A stretch of 64,000 nucleotides of DNA from Salinigranum marinum (GTDB lineage: Archaea; Halobacteriota; Halobacteria; Halobacteriales; Haloferacaceae), in the NCBI RefSeq assembly GCF_024228675.1, contig NZ_CP100461.1, positions 2,229,398 through 2,293,397 of the forward strand, written 5' to 3'. Shown here one piece after another: positions 19,990 to 28,648 of this stretch (position 1 is its first letter; every line of letters begins with the position of its first letter). The notes below the pieces were generated by a model. That model made no database searches, had not been told where the DNA came from, and saw only the letters and a program-made list of their open reading frames with translations. The position numbers were made by a program, and so were the translations under genes.

Positions 19990-20058
19990 CCGCCCACGCC
20001 GGTTCCGCCTTTATTGCTGTTTTCGGTTCCGTTCCCGGTACTCGCTACCGGTTCGAGG

Positions 20059-20484
20059 TCAGTGGACCACCGTCGTCGGACACTCGGAGCGACGGACGAC
20101 CTGTTCGGCCACGCTCCCGAGGAGGACGCGTGCAACGCCCGTTCGGCCGTGGCTGCCCATCACGATCTGATCGATATCGTGCTCGTCGGCGCAGTCGAGG
20201 ATCTCGCCGGCGGGTTTGCCATCTCTGGTGACTGTCGTCACGGAGACACCGTGTTCGTCCGTACGTTCTTTCGCCTCGGCGAACAGCTCCTCGGCGTCCT
20301 CGGTCGCCTTCTGGTACCAGCCTTCCAGCCGCCCGCGGCCGCCGCGGCCGGGGTCGGTGATGGACTCGCTGTAGTCGATGACGTGGACGAGGACGAACTC
20401 GTCGTCGTCGTGGACCGACAGGGCGTACTCGAGCGCGTTCTGTGCCTGTGGTGAATCGTCTAGCGCGACTAGTGTGCGTCCCAT
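20059..20484 (-). CDS. Universal stress protein A family protein
   Basis: A 141-residue UspA protein. It starts GRTLVALDDSPQAQNALEYA and carries the ATP-binding motif GSHGRTGVARVLLGSVAEQV followed by VRRSECPTTVVH. The motif is complete, unlike the copy at 11.2 kb. It stands alone between the AOR gene (convergent) and the ABC permease gene on the same strand. Confidence 0.93.
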   Translation of the reverse strand: MGRTLVALDDSPQAQNALEYALSVHDDDEFVLVHVIDYSESITDPGRGGRGRLEGWYQKATEDAEELFAEAKERTDEHGVSVTTVTRDGKPAGEILDCADEHDIDQIVMGSHGRTGVARVLLGSVAEQVVRRSECPTTVVH

Positions 20485-20573
20485 ATCGAGCCGTACGCTA
20501 CTAGGGAGCATGAAAGTGCGGGTCCGGCAGCGGTGGAGACGGAAAGCAACCGGAAACCGAACGCCGAGACGCG

Positions 20574-21566
20574 CTACTTCACGACGTCGATCTTCTCGCG
20601 GTCGATCGAGAGCGCCACCGCCGCGACGACCACGAGCCCCAGGATGATCTCCTGGACGAACGAGTCGATGCCGAGCAGGTTCATGCCGTTGTTCAGGACC
20701 GCGATGACAAGCACACCCAGAATGGTGCGGTGGGGCCCGCCGACGCCGCCGGTCAGCGCCGTCCCGCCCATGACGATTGCGGCGATGCTGGGCAGGAGGA
20801 GCCCGCTCCCGATGTTCGGCGAGGCCGACGAGATGCGCAGCGTCAAGAGGACGCCGGCGGTGCCACAGAGCAGCCCCGACAGCACGAAGGGGTAGATCTT
20901 GTAGCGGTCGACCTTTGCTCCCGCGAGTTCGACGACGCGCTCGTTCTCGCCCAGCGCGAAGCAGTACCGGCCGAACTTCGTCCGGAAGGCCAGGACGATG
21001 GTGGCCACGTAGATGAGCAACCCCCAGAGCACGAGGTTGGGGATGCCGAGGACGTCCCCGGTCGAGATGGTGCGGATAGCGGGGTTCCGGAAGGTGATGG
21101 TCGAGCCACCGGTGATGATCTTCCCGACCCCGGCCATCACCGAGAGCGTCCCGAGCGTGACCAGGAACGAGGGCACCTTGAGCTTCGTGAAGACGATGCC
21201 GTTGAACAGGCCGGCGAGCATCCCGACGCCGATGGCGAGTGGGATGGCCAAGAGGCCCAGACCGAACTGCGAGATCAGGACGACGGTCACGACGCCCGTC
21301 AGCAGTACGACCGACTCGACCGAGAGGTCGATGCTCTGCTGGAGGATGGGGAAGGTCCCCGCCAGTGCCACCAAGAGCAGCGTGACGGCGTTCTTCGCGA
21401 CGTTGTCGAGCAGGTTGCCCTCGGTGAAGAAGCGCTCCGTCGTGAACGTGAAGACGATCATCAGCCCGAACAGCATGACGAACGGGCCCAGATCCTGGAT
21501 CCAGTCGTGGAGGGTGCGCTGCTCTCGTTGGTCGGTGATCCACTCGCTGACGCTACTCGTACTCAT
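20574..21566 (-). CDS. ABC transporter permease, RbsC type
   Basis: A 330-residue inner-membrane permease of the ribose/xylose/autoinducer-2 branch (BPD_transp_2). About nine or ten helices are visible. FPILQQSIDLSVESVVLLTG near 100 and the Gly-rich stretch GTALTGGVGGPHRTILGVLV near 270 are the conserved family segments, the latter being the coupling region to the ATPase. The gene follows the ATPase gene by two bases, in a three-gene importer operon. Confidence 0.92.
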   Translation of the reverse strand: MSTSSVSEWITDQREQRTLHDWIQDLGPFVMLFGLMIVFTFTTERFFTEGNLLDNVAKNAVTLLLVALAGTFPILQQSIDLSVESVVLLTGVVTVVLISQFGLGLLAIPLAIGVGMLAGLFNGIVFTKLKVPSFLVTLGTLSVMAGVGKIITGGSTITFRNPAIRTISTGDVLGIPNLVLWGLLIYVATIVLAFRTKFGRYCFALGENERVVELAGAKVDRYKIYPFVLSGLLCGTAGVLLTLRISSASPNIGSGLLLPSIAAIVMGGTALTGGVGGPHRTILGVLVIAVLNNGMNLLGIDSFVQEIILGLVVVAAVALSIDREKIDVVK

Positions 21567-21568
21567 TA

Positions 21569-23143
21569 TCAGATCATCTCCTGTATCAGGTCCTCTTCGG
21601 TCGGTTTGTTGCCCGGCGAGGCGTCGAATGGTTCGCCGACGAACTCGCCTTTCGCCATCACGGCGATTCGGTTGGACATGCCGATGACCTCGGGTAGTTC
21701 GTCGCCGATGAAGACGATCGAGACGCCCTGCTCGGTCAGTTCACGGCAGAGACGGTACACCTCCTCCTTGGCACCGACGTCGATGCCCCGAGTCACGTTG
21801 TCCATCACGAGCACCGGGGTCTCCTGGGCCAGCCAGCGGGCGATGACGACCTTCTGCTGGTTCCCGCCGCTCAGGCCGTGTACCAGCGCGTTGGGGCCCG
21901 GCGTCTTGATAGCGAGCTCTTCGATGGCGTCGAGGGTCGCCTCCTTCTCCGCATCCAGGTCGAGCAACGGCACGTTGCCGTTCATGTCCCGAACCATCGC
22001 CAGAGAGGTGTTGACCAGCACCGACTGGTAGAGCAGCAGGCCCTCTGACTTCCGGTCTTTCGGGATGTAGCCGACGCCCGCGTCGACCATGTCCGAGACC
22101 GTCGGGTTCTGCAGGGCGGTGCCGTCGACGGAGACCGAGCCCTGCGTCATGTCGAGGTCGCCGGCGAGCAACCGGCCGAACCGCTGCTTACCCGAGCCCT
22201 CGACGCCGACGATGCCGAATATCTCGCCTTCACGGAGGGAGAAAGAGAGTGGGCCGACGGTGTCTTCGTGCGCCACCCCGTCGACGGTCATCGCCGTCTC
22301 ACCGAGGTCGGCCTCGCGCTGCTGGTCGGGGACGCGGTAGTACTCGTCGGCGGTCTCCCGACCGACCATCGCCTGCTGCAGTGAGTCCGTGGTGGCTTCG
22401 GCCGCGGTGGTGGCGTCGACGCGCTCCCCGTCCTTGAGGACGTAGATCCGGTCGGATATCTGCAGCACCTCGTCGAGTTCGTGGGAGACGAAGACGAACG
22501 TCGCCCGCTCTCGCAGGTCGTCCACGAGGTCGAAGAGGATCTTCCGGCCGCTCTCTTCGAGTCCGGCCGTCGGCTCGTCGAGCAGGATGACGGGGTTCTC
22601 GGACTTCTGGGAGACGTGGAACGCCTTCGCGATCTCGAGCATCTGGCGCTCGTTGAACGTGTAGTTGCGCACGCGCTCGTCCACGTCGATGTCGATGCCC
22701 AGGTCGTCGACGAAGGCCTGGGCTTCCTCGCGCATCCGGTCCTTCTCGAGCACCCCGAATCGCTCCATCTCCCGCCCGAGATAGAGGTTCTCGTACCCCC
22801 GCATGGTCGTGATGACGTCCTGCTCCTGGTGGACGAGCGAGACGCCGTAGTTCGCCGCTTCACGCGGATTCGTGAACGTGACCGATTCCCCGTCGACGTA
22901 CAGCTGCCCCTCGTCGGCCTGCAACACGCCGGTCAGGATGTTCAACAGCGTGCTCTTGCCCGCGCCGTTCTCCCCGACCAGGCCGATGACCTCGCCGTGG
23001 TCGACCGCCAGCGACACGTCTTTGAGGGCCTGCACGTGGCGGAAGGATTTCGAGATGCCCTCGACGCGGAAGCTGTGGTCGCCCTCACTCTCGGGCCTGG
23101 CCCGGTCCGCGTCCATCGCGTCGGTGTGTGTTTGTGGTCCCAT
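21569..23143 (-). CDS. ABC transporter ATP-binding protein, RbsA type
   Basis: A 524-residue protein with two fused ATPase domains, as in RbsA/XylG. Domain one has Walker A GLVGENGAGKSTLLNILTG, a degenerate signature YTFNERQMLEIAKAF and Walker B VILLDEPTAGLEE. Domain two has a degenerate Walker A (GVEGSGKQRFGRLL), an intact signature LSGGNQQKVVIARWL, and VLVMDNVTRGIDVG in place of the usual DEPTRG. One site is thus likely catalytic, as in the family. It couples ATP hydrolysis to uptake through the adjacent permease. Confidence 0.93.
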   Translation of the reverse strand: MGPQTHTDAMDADRARPESEGDHSFRVEGISKSFRHVQALKDVSLAVDHGEVIGLVGENGAGKSTLLNILTGVLQADEGQLYVDGESVTFTNPREAANYGVSLVHQEQDVITTMRGYENLYLGREMERFGVLEKDRMREEAQAFVDDLGIDIDVDERVRNYTFNERQMLEIAKAFHVSQKSENPVILLDEPTAGLEESGRKILFDLVDDLRERATFVFVSHELDEVLQISDRIYVLKDGERVDATTAAEATTDSLQQAMVGRETADEYYRVPDQQREADLGETAMTVDGVAHEDTVGPLSFSLREGEIFGIVGVEGSGKQRFGRLLAGDLDMTQGSVSVDGTALQNPTVSDMVDAGVGYIPKDRKSEGLLLYQSVLVNTSLAMVRDMNGNVPLLDLDAEKEATLDAIEELAIKTPGPNALVHGLSGGNQQKVVIARWLAQETPVLVMDNVTRGIDVGAKEEVYRLCRELTEQGVSIVFIGDELPEVIGMSNRIAVMAKGEFVGEPFDASPGNKPTEEDLIQEMI

Positions 23144-23161
23144 GGGGGTGTACAGTGAGCG

Positions 23162-24532
23162 TTATTTGAGCGGGTTGTTCTGGAAACGATCAACGTACAG
23201 CTGGGTCGTCTCCTCCTGGGCGGCGTCGTCAGTGTAGACGCCCGGCAGGCTGTAGCCGCTCGGCTTGTCCGCGTCCTTCCAGTCGAGGACCTCCTTCATG
23301 TCGGCGAGGTTCATGGGCTGCATGTCGATCTGTGGGTCCCAGGCGTCCTCGCCGGCCTCGGCGACGGACATCGCCGTCCAGTCGTAGGGCGTCTCGCCCG
23401 AGAAGATGGCCTCGTTGTAGTCGGCAGCGTCGACGACCGGGAGCCGGTCGACGACGTCGGTCCACTCGCCGGGGTTCTTGACACAGACCGGCGCGTTGAA
23501 CGACATCATCTTCTCTGCGTCGCTGAGCGTGTGTCCGTTGATATAGTCGTGGCACTTCGCGACCGACCAGCCGGCCTGCCACGGGCCCATGCCCGAGACG
23601 GTGCCGGTCATCCGGTCCTCGGCGATGGCCGCGAGCCCGGGCTCGCTGGCGTCGATGCCGACGACGGGCACGTCGATGTCGTTCTCCTCCAGGATGGTGA
23701 GCCCACCCAGCGCGACGGCGTCGTTCTGGCCGAAGTAGCCGTCGATCTCGTCACCGAACTGCGAGACCTTGTCGTTCATGACGCTGCGGGCGTCCGAGCG
23801 AATAAAGTTGCCCGGCTGGCGTGGCCCCGCCATCTCGATGTCGGGGTACTCCTCCATCGCCAAGTCGACACCCTTGTTCCGGCCGATGTTGGGGGCCGTC
23901 CCGCGGTTGCCCTCGATGTGGACGAACGTTCCGCTACCGCCCATCGCCTCAAACAGCATCTTCGCGCCCGTGTAGGCGTGGTTGACGAAGTGGGGCGTAA
24001 AGAACGTCACGTACTCCTCGCCGGCGTCCTGCGGGACGAACCAGTCGGCGATAGTGACCGCGAGGACACCCGGGATTTCGCCCTCGACCAGCGTCTCCGC
24101 CAGCGTGATTGCGGCGGCGTTGGTGTAGGTCTGCCCGGCGATGAGGTCCGCGTTGTTCGACACCGCCGTGTCGAACTGCTGTTGCTGTGTCTGGACCTCA
24201 CCGTTGTTCGTCTGGACGTTCGGTTCGTAGCCGAAGGCCTCACAGGCCTCGAGGTACCCCTTCTCCCAGCTGAGCCAGTAGGAGTTCTGCCGGTTGGCGA
24301 TGGAGCCCATCGAAGTCATCGTGCCTCCGTCCGACCCGGAACTGCCCGACGAGTCACTCCCGCCGGAGTCGCCACCCGAAGAGCCACTCGACCCACCCGA
24401 ACTGGTCGACGACCCACCGTCGCCGGATCCGCCGGTACATCCCGCGAGGCCCCCCAGTGTGACCGCCGACCCACCGATGGCGGTCTTCTTCAGGAAGCGA
24501 CGCCTGGACTGGTTGCTGCTATCTCGTACCAT
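23162..24532 (-). CDS. ABC transporter substrate-binding lipoprotein
   Basis: A 456-residue exported binding protein. The N-terminus has a Tat signal (RRRFLKKTAIGG) and a lipobox LAGC, so it should be a Tat-secreted lipoprotein. A Gly/Ser/Asp linker follows, then a periplasmic-binding-protein fold of the RbsB/BMP kind with GYFGQNDAVALGGLTILEEN and VVGIDASEPG, typical of sugar or purine-like ligands. It is the first gene of the importer operon. ACTATATATTG lies ~30-40 bases upstream of the ATG as a promoter. The chosen ATG precedes VRDSSNQS. Confidence 0.9.
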   Translation of the reverse strand: MVRDSSNQSRRRFLKKTAIGGSAVTLGGLAGCTGGSGDGGSSTSSGGSSGSSGGDSGGSDSSGSSGSDGGTMTSMGSIANRQNSYWLSWEKGYLEACEAFGYEPNVQTNNGEVQTQQQQFDTAVSNNADLIAGQTYTNAAAITLAETLVEGEIPGVLAVTIADWFVPQDAGEEYVTFFTPHFVNHAYTGAKMLFEAMGGSGTFVHIEGNRGTAPNIGRNKGVDLAMEEYPDIEMAGPRQPGNFIRSDARSVMNDKVSQFGDEIDGYFGQNDAVALGGLTILEENDIDVPVVGIDASEPGLAAIAEDRMTGTVSGMGPWQAGWSVAKCHDYINGHTLSDAEKMMSFNAPVCVKNPGEWTDVVDRLPVVDAADYNEAIFSGETPYDWTAMSVAEAGEDAWDPQIDMQPMNLADMKEVLDWKDADKPSGYSLPGVYTDDAAQEETTQLYVDRFQNNPLK

Positions 24533-24642
24533 GTTTGCGACACCCTGATGTGGTGAACAACCCAATATATAGTTTGTGATTGAAAATCAGGATGGTTCTG
24601 CAACGAACGGGCGGTGTCGTTACCGGCGTCCCCTGTCCGACA

Positions 24643-25419
24643 TCAGTACATCACCTTTCCGGCCGAGACGTTGAGGTCCTGCCCCGTTATCCGGTTCGCG
24701 TCGGGCGAACAGAGGAAGGCGACGGCGCGTGCGACGTCCTCCCTGGTGACGAGTTCTCGCCGAGGGCTTTCGTTCTCGGCGTCGGTGCGAACTTCCTCGT
24801 AGGACCGACCCGTGGCCTCGGCCTTCTCCTCGAAGACGCGCTGGATACGCGGGCCGTCGACCGACCCCGGGCAGATGGCGTTGACGTTGATGTCGTGCTC
24901 GCCGACCTCGGCGGCGAGGGTCCGGGTGAAGCCGATGAGACCCATCTTGGTCGTCGCATACGGAGTACGCCTGGTCAGGGGACGCTTGCCGGTCACGGAG
25001 GCGATGTTGACGATGCGGCCGTACCCCTGCTGTTTCATCGAGGGGAGGACCTGACGACAGGTGAAGAAGGGACCGCGGAGGTTGACGGCGAGGGTCTCGT
25101 CCCACTCGTCGGGGGAGATGTCCTCGCAGATCGACGTCGGACCCGCGATGCCCGCGTTGTTGACGAGGTGATCGATGGTACCGAACTCCGAGAGGGTGGT
25201 CTCGACCGTCTCCTCGACGCTCCCGAGGTGCTTCAGGTCGGTCGGGAGCGCGAGTGCCTGCTGTCCCTCGGCCTCGACCTGTTCGACGGTGTCGGCCATC
25301 CCGTCCTCGTCGACGTCGGCGATGGCGATATCACTCCCCTCCGAGGCCAGTTCCACACAGATCGCCTGTCCGATGCCGCGCCCACCACCGGTAACCAGGG
25401 CTGTGCTATCACGTTCCAT
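24643..25419 (-). CDS. Short-chain dehydrogenase/reductase
   Basis: Classical SDR of 258 residues. TGGGRGIGQAICVEL is the cofactor loop, ADVDED suggests NAD preference, NNAGIAG is intact, and the active-site Ser (NIASVTG) and YATTK are present. PGSVDGPR and LNVSAGKVMY end the protein. It lies upstream of, and on the same strand as, the importer operon, but 110 bases and a separate promoter lie between, so co-transcription is uncertain. It could oxidise the imported compound; the substrate is unknown. Confidence 0.9.
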   Translation of the reverse strand: MERDSTALVTGGGRGIGQAICVELASEGSDIAIADVDEDGMADTVEQVEAEGQQALALPTDLKHLGSVEETVETTLSEFGTIDHLVNNAGIAGPTSICEDISPDEWDETLAVNLRGPFFTCRQVLPSMKQQGYGRIVNIASVTGKRPLTRRTPYATTKMGLIGFTRTLAAEVGEHDINVNAICPGSVDGPRIQRVFEEKAEATGRSYEEVRTDAENESPRRELVTREDVARAVAFLCSPDANRITGQDLNVSAGKVMY

Positions 25420-25551
25420 GTAGCCCCAACTCGTACTCGCATACATAAAGATGAGGTTTCTCGTGGGCGACGCATCCGTCAGTGAGTCGTCAGGATGACG
25501 ACGAGGTCGGTACCCGAAACCGTAAAGTCCCACGATGGAGTCGGTCGAATC

Positions 25552-26406
25552 ATGCCGTACCAGGGCTACACCGACTACTTCGAGAAGAAGCTCATCATCA
25601 CCGTGGCGACGACGGGCGGGCTCCACGGCAAGGAGGCGAACCCGAACCTGCCGACCCAGCCCGAAGAAGTGGCGCGAGACCTCGCCGAGTGCGAGGCCGC
25701 AGGCGCGTCGATGGTCCACCTCCACGCCCGGAACGAAGCGCACGAGGACACGAAGTCGGTCGAGCGGTTTCAGGCGCTCAGAGACGCCATCGACGATCAC
25801 TGCGACGACATCATCGTGAACTTCACCACGGGCGGCGGTGGCATCTACAGCCGCGAGACGCGCATCGCCCCCATTTTGGAGACGGAGCCACGACCCGAGG
25901 TCGCCACCGTCGATCTCGGGCCGATCAACTTCGGGCAGACCCGCACCGCCGAGAACACCCGCGAACAGAACGAGGAGTACGCCGAGCGGATGCGCGAGGC
26001 GGGCGTCAAGCCCGAACTCGAACTGTTCAACCCCGGTCACATCCCCGAGGCACAGCATCTCATCGACGAGGGGCTCCTCGACGAGCCGTACTGGGCGACC
26101 GTCATCTTTGGGATGCAGAACGGGATGCCCCCTGGACCGCGGAACCTCGTGAACTTCGTCGACAACCTCCCCGACCCCGTGGAGTGGCAGTGCCTCGCCG
26201 TCGGCAAACACCAGCTCCCGATGACGACGGCGGCGATCACCATGGGCGGGCACGTGAGAGTGGGGATGGAGGACAACGTCTACTACCGCAAGGGTGAACT
26301 CGCGGAGAGCAACGCACAGCTCGTCCGTCGAACCGCGCGGATCGCGGAGGAACTCGAACGCGAGGTCGCCACGCCGGCCGAAGCGCGTTCGATGCTCGGG
26401 CTCTGA
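25552..26406 (+). CDS. BKACE (DUF849) beta-keto acid cleavage enzyme
   Basis: A 284-residue TIM-barrel enzyme of the 3-keto-5-aminohexanoate cleavage (BKACE) family, which condenses a beta-keto acid with acetyl-CoA to yield acetoacetate and a new CoA thioester. The zinc-binding MVHLHARN, the NFTTGGGGIYS loop, ELFNPGHIPEAQHLI and LPMTTAAITMGGHVRVGMED are family landmarks. The inner ATG (MPYQGYTDYF) fits the usual length; the frame is open further upstream. It is divergent from an SDR and followed by an IclR regulator on the same strand. Confidence 0.9.
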   Translation: MPYQGYTDYFEKKLIITVATTGGLHGKEANPNLPTQPEEVARDLAECEAAGASMVHLHARNEAHEDTKSVERFQALRDAIDDHCDDIIVNFTTGGGGIYSRETRIAPILETEPRPEVATVDLGPINFGQTRTAENTREQNEEYAERMREAGVKPELELFNPGHIPEAQHLIDEGLLDEPYWATVIFGMQNGMPPGPRNLVNFVDNLPDPVEWQCLAVGKHQLPMTTAAITMGGHVRVGMEDNVYYRKGELAESNAQLVRRTARIAEELEREVATPAEARSMLGL

Positions 26407-26472
26407 ACCCACCCTGTTCGCTTCGGTGTGTAGCCGACCGGCTGGAGGCGATCCGGGGAGAGTTCCGTCGGT

Positions 26473-26529
26473 CCGTTCACGGGCGCGATCACCGTCGCGT
26501 TCACGAGTGTCACGATCGCATTCACGAGA
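26473..26529. promoter_or_regulatory. Tandem TTCACG repeats upstream of iclR-like gene
   Basis: Three copies of a GTTCACG-like core (CCGTTCACGG, GCGTTCACGA, GCATTCACGA) occur at 21-25 base spacing. They lie 130-190 bases upstream of the regulator start. Regular spacing suggests a protein-binding array, possibly for the regulator itself. The rest of the 26407-26660 gap holds only the TATA box below. Confidence 0.35.
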
Positions 26530-26631
26530 GACGAATCGGAATCCCGCGCTCGTCGGGCAGAGCATCGAATGAAAGCAAACGACACGAGGATTAGTGGCAC
26601 GGACCGACGGCCGGTTCGCATCTCCCGAATA

Positions 26632-26638
26632 TTAAATA
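26632..26638 (+). promoter_or_regulatory. TATA box of iclR-like gene
   Basis: TTAAATA is 29 bases before the ATG, which fits a leaderless transcript. AGGAGGT directly abuts the ATG and is too close to act as a normal ribosome binding site. Confidence 0.6.
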
Positions 26639-26660
26639 CCGTGGCGGAGTATCAGGAGGT

Positions 26661-27428
26661 ATGAACACCCGAGACGGCGGACGAACGCTGCAGACGACGG
26701 CGACCTCGCTCGAAGTCGTGGAGACCCTTCGCCGGATGGACGGCGCACGGGTGACGGAGCTGGCAGCGGAGATGGATCTGGCACCGAGCACCGTCCACGC
26801 CCATCTCACGACGCTCGTCGACGCCGAGTACGTGGTGAAACAGGGGGACGTCTACCAGCTGAGCCTCCAGTTCCTGGCCCTCGGCGACTACGTTCGCAAC
26901 AGACGAAACGCCTACCGTATCGCCGAGTCGTACACCGAACAACTGGCTGCCGAGACCGAGTGTCGCGCCGTGTTCGCCGTCGAGGAGAACGGCCGGGGCG
27001 TGTACATGTACACGTTCTCGGGCGAACACGCGGTCTGGACGTACTCGACCGTCGGGAAGCGATTTCACCTCCACCAGACGGCCGCCGGGAAGGCGATCCT
27101 CTCGCGGCTGTCCGACGAGCGGATCACCGCGATCGTCGACGAGTGGGGGCTCCCCGCCGCGACGGAGAACACGATCACCGACGCCGACGTCCTGGCCGAG
27201 GAGATCTCGGCGGTCCGCGACCGCGGCGTCTCGTTCAACCGTGAGGAACAGCTCGACGGGGTCAAAGCCGTCGGCGTCCCCGTCGACGGCGCCGACGGAC
27301 AGGTCGTCGGCGCGTTCAGCGTCGCCAGCCCCGCGAACCGGATGACCGACGAGCGGTTCGAGCGGGAGATCCCGGAGGTACTCCTCGGCGTCGCCAACGA
27401 GTTCGAGCTCGAGAACTCGCTCACCTGA
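26661..27428 (+). CDS. IclR family transcriptional regulator
   Basis: A 255-residue regulator. Residues ~10-70 form the winged helix (SLEVVETLRRMDGARVTELA, then APSTVHAHLTTLVDAEYV), and ~80-250 the IclR effector domain with HLHQTAAGKAILSRL and KAVGVPVDGADGQVVGAFSV. IclR proteins in haloarchaea commonly control sugar and aromatic catabolism. By position it is a candidate regulator of the BKACE, SDR and importer genes beside it. The effector is unknown. Confidence 0.93.
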   Translation: MNTRDGGRTLQTTATSLEVVETLRRMDGARVTELAAEMDLAPSTVHAHLTTLVDAEYVVKQGDVYQLSLQFLALGDYVRNRRNAYRIAESYTEQLAAETECRAVFAVEENGRGVYMYTFSGEHAVWTYSTVGKRFHLHQTAAGKAILSRLSDERITAIVDEWGLPAATENTITDADVLAEEISAVRDRGVSFNREEQLDGVKAVGVPVDGADGQVVGAFSVASPANRMTDERFEREIPEVLLGVANEFELENSLT

Positions 27429-27499
27429 GCACCCGATGAGAATGCCATTACAGGTGTACTGGTGTAATCCCCACTGCACGAACGTTCGTGATGGATTCG

Positions 27500-27676
27500 T
27501 GTCTCGCGAAAGCGGTCGGCCGGTGGAGATCGAACGCGGGGGTAGTCGTCCTCGAACCGCTCCACACCGCCGTCGGCCATCCGGGCGACTTCCTCAGCGA
27601 GTCCGCGGCGGCGTTCGAGATCGACGGGGTCGACAGTCCCCGCGTGAAACTCCTCTCCGACGTCTCCACCGCCGGT
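27500..27676 (-). pseudogene. Possible coding remnant, family unknown
   Basis: On the minus strand one frame has strongly G/C-ending codons and a natural protein look: EEFHAGTVDPVDLERRRGLA, then EEVARMADGGVERFEDDYPR. No start codon precedes it before AT-rich DNA, and the frame then loses coding character near base 27490. I read it as the surviving piece of a lost gene rather than an active one. The family is not recognised. Confidence 0.3.
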
Positions 27677-27946
27677 TGTTAATATAAGTGCCTAAACTCG
27701 CGAAATCTCTCGTGTTCTCAGATTAGTTTTTATTTATTATTATAGCTGTAAATTTACTCTACTTTGTTTTTTGTGCACTATCACTCGGTATAAAATATAT
27801 TATCGTATTTATTCGAATCCAGTATCGAAGAGTAGATCTAATTTGTTTTGTTCCAAACGGAGCGCGAACCGCCGCGGTGACGTCCAAGTCACCAGGGGAC
27901 GCGGGTGACAGCGAACCGTTATGTCGGTCGTCGACCCACAGAAGAT
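27677..27946. other. AT-rich intergenic block
   Basis: From 27677 to about 27860 the sequence is strikingly AT-rich (for example AGTTTTTATTTATTATTATA) against a GC-rich background, with no ORF I can support. The final part leads into the esterase gene with a weak AACCGTTATG promoter-like stretch. It is either a strong regulatory/intergenic region or acquired DNA. Confidence 0.5.
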
Positions 27947-28648
27947 GTGAACACCGAAGACGCGTTCGACGGGCACGGGGGACAGTCGCCGAAGTGGGCC
28001 GGCGCACCGCGTCGGGTCGCCGACGCGGCGGTCGTCGCCCTGCACGGTCGCGGCTCGACAGCTGAGGGCATCCTGCGACTCGCCGACGAGTTCCACGAAC
28101 ACGGTGTCGCCTACGTCGCCCCCCAGGCACGACGGAACAGCTGGTATCCCCACTCGTTTCTCGCGCCCGTCGGGCGGAACGAACCGGCGCTGTCGTCCGC
28201 GCTCGCCGCGGTCGACTCGGCCGTCGCGGAGGTGACCGAGGGCGGGATCCCGCACGAACGGATCGTCCTCCTCGGCTTCTCGCAGGGGGCCTGTCTGGCC
28301 GCGGAGTACGTCGCACGGAACCCGCGACGCTACGGCGGTCTCGTCGTCCTGAGCGGCGGCCTCGTCGGCCCCGAGGGAACGACGTTCGGCCACGAAGGCG
28401 ACCTCCGGGGGACGCCCGTGTTTCTCGGCTGTAGCGACGTCGACCCGCACGTTCCGGTCGGGCGCGTCCACGAGTCACGCGCGCTGTTCGAACGCCTCGG
28501 TGGCGACGTGACCGAGCGGATCTACGAGGGGATGGCCCACAGGGTGAACGACGACGAGATGGCGCTCGTCCGCGACCTCCTCGCGGGGCTGCGGAGAGAC
28601 GAACGGACGGACGCCGACGCGTCGGATACGGGGAGGGGCGCAGAGTGA
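27947..28648 (+). CDS. Phospholipase/carboxylesterase-type alpha/beta hydrolase
   Basis: A 233-residue alpha/beta hydrolase of the carboxylesterase/thioesterase-like group. VVALHGRGSTAEGIL gives the oxyanion region, VLLGFSQGACLAAEYVA the nucleophile elbow (G-F-S-Q-G), GCSDVDPHVPV the acid region and GMAHRVNDDEM the catalytic His. The GTG giving NTEDAFDGH was chosen as the likely leaderless start; another GTG lies fourteen codons upstream. Its TGA overlaps the GTG of the next gene, so the two are translationally coupled. Confidence 0.88.
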   Translation: MNTEDAFDGHGGQSPKWAGAPRRVADAAVVALHGRGSTAEGILRLADEFHEHGVAYVAPQARRNSWYPHSFLAPVGRNEPALSSALAAVDSAVAEVTEGGIPHERIVLLGFSQGACLAAEYVARNPRRYGGLVVLSGGLVGPEGTTFGHEGDLRGTPVFLGCSDVDPHVPVGRVHESRALFERLGGDVTERIYEGMAHRVNDDEMALVRDLLAGLRRDERTDADASDTGRGAE

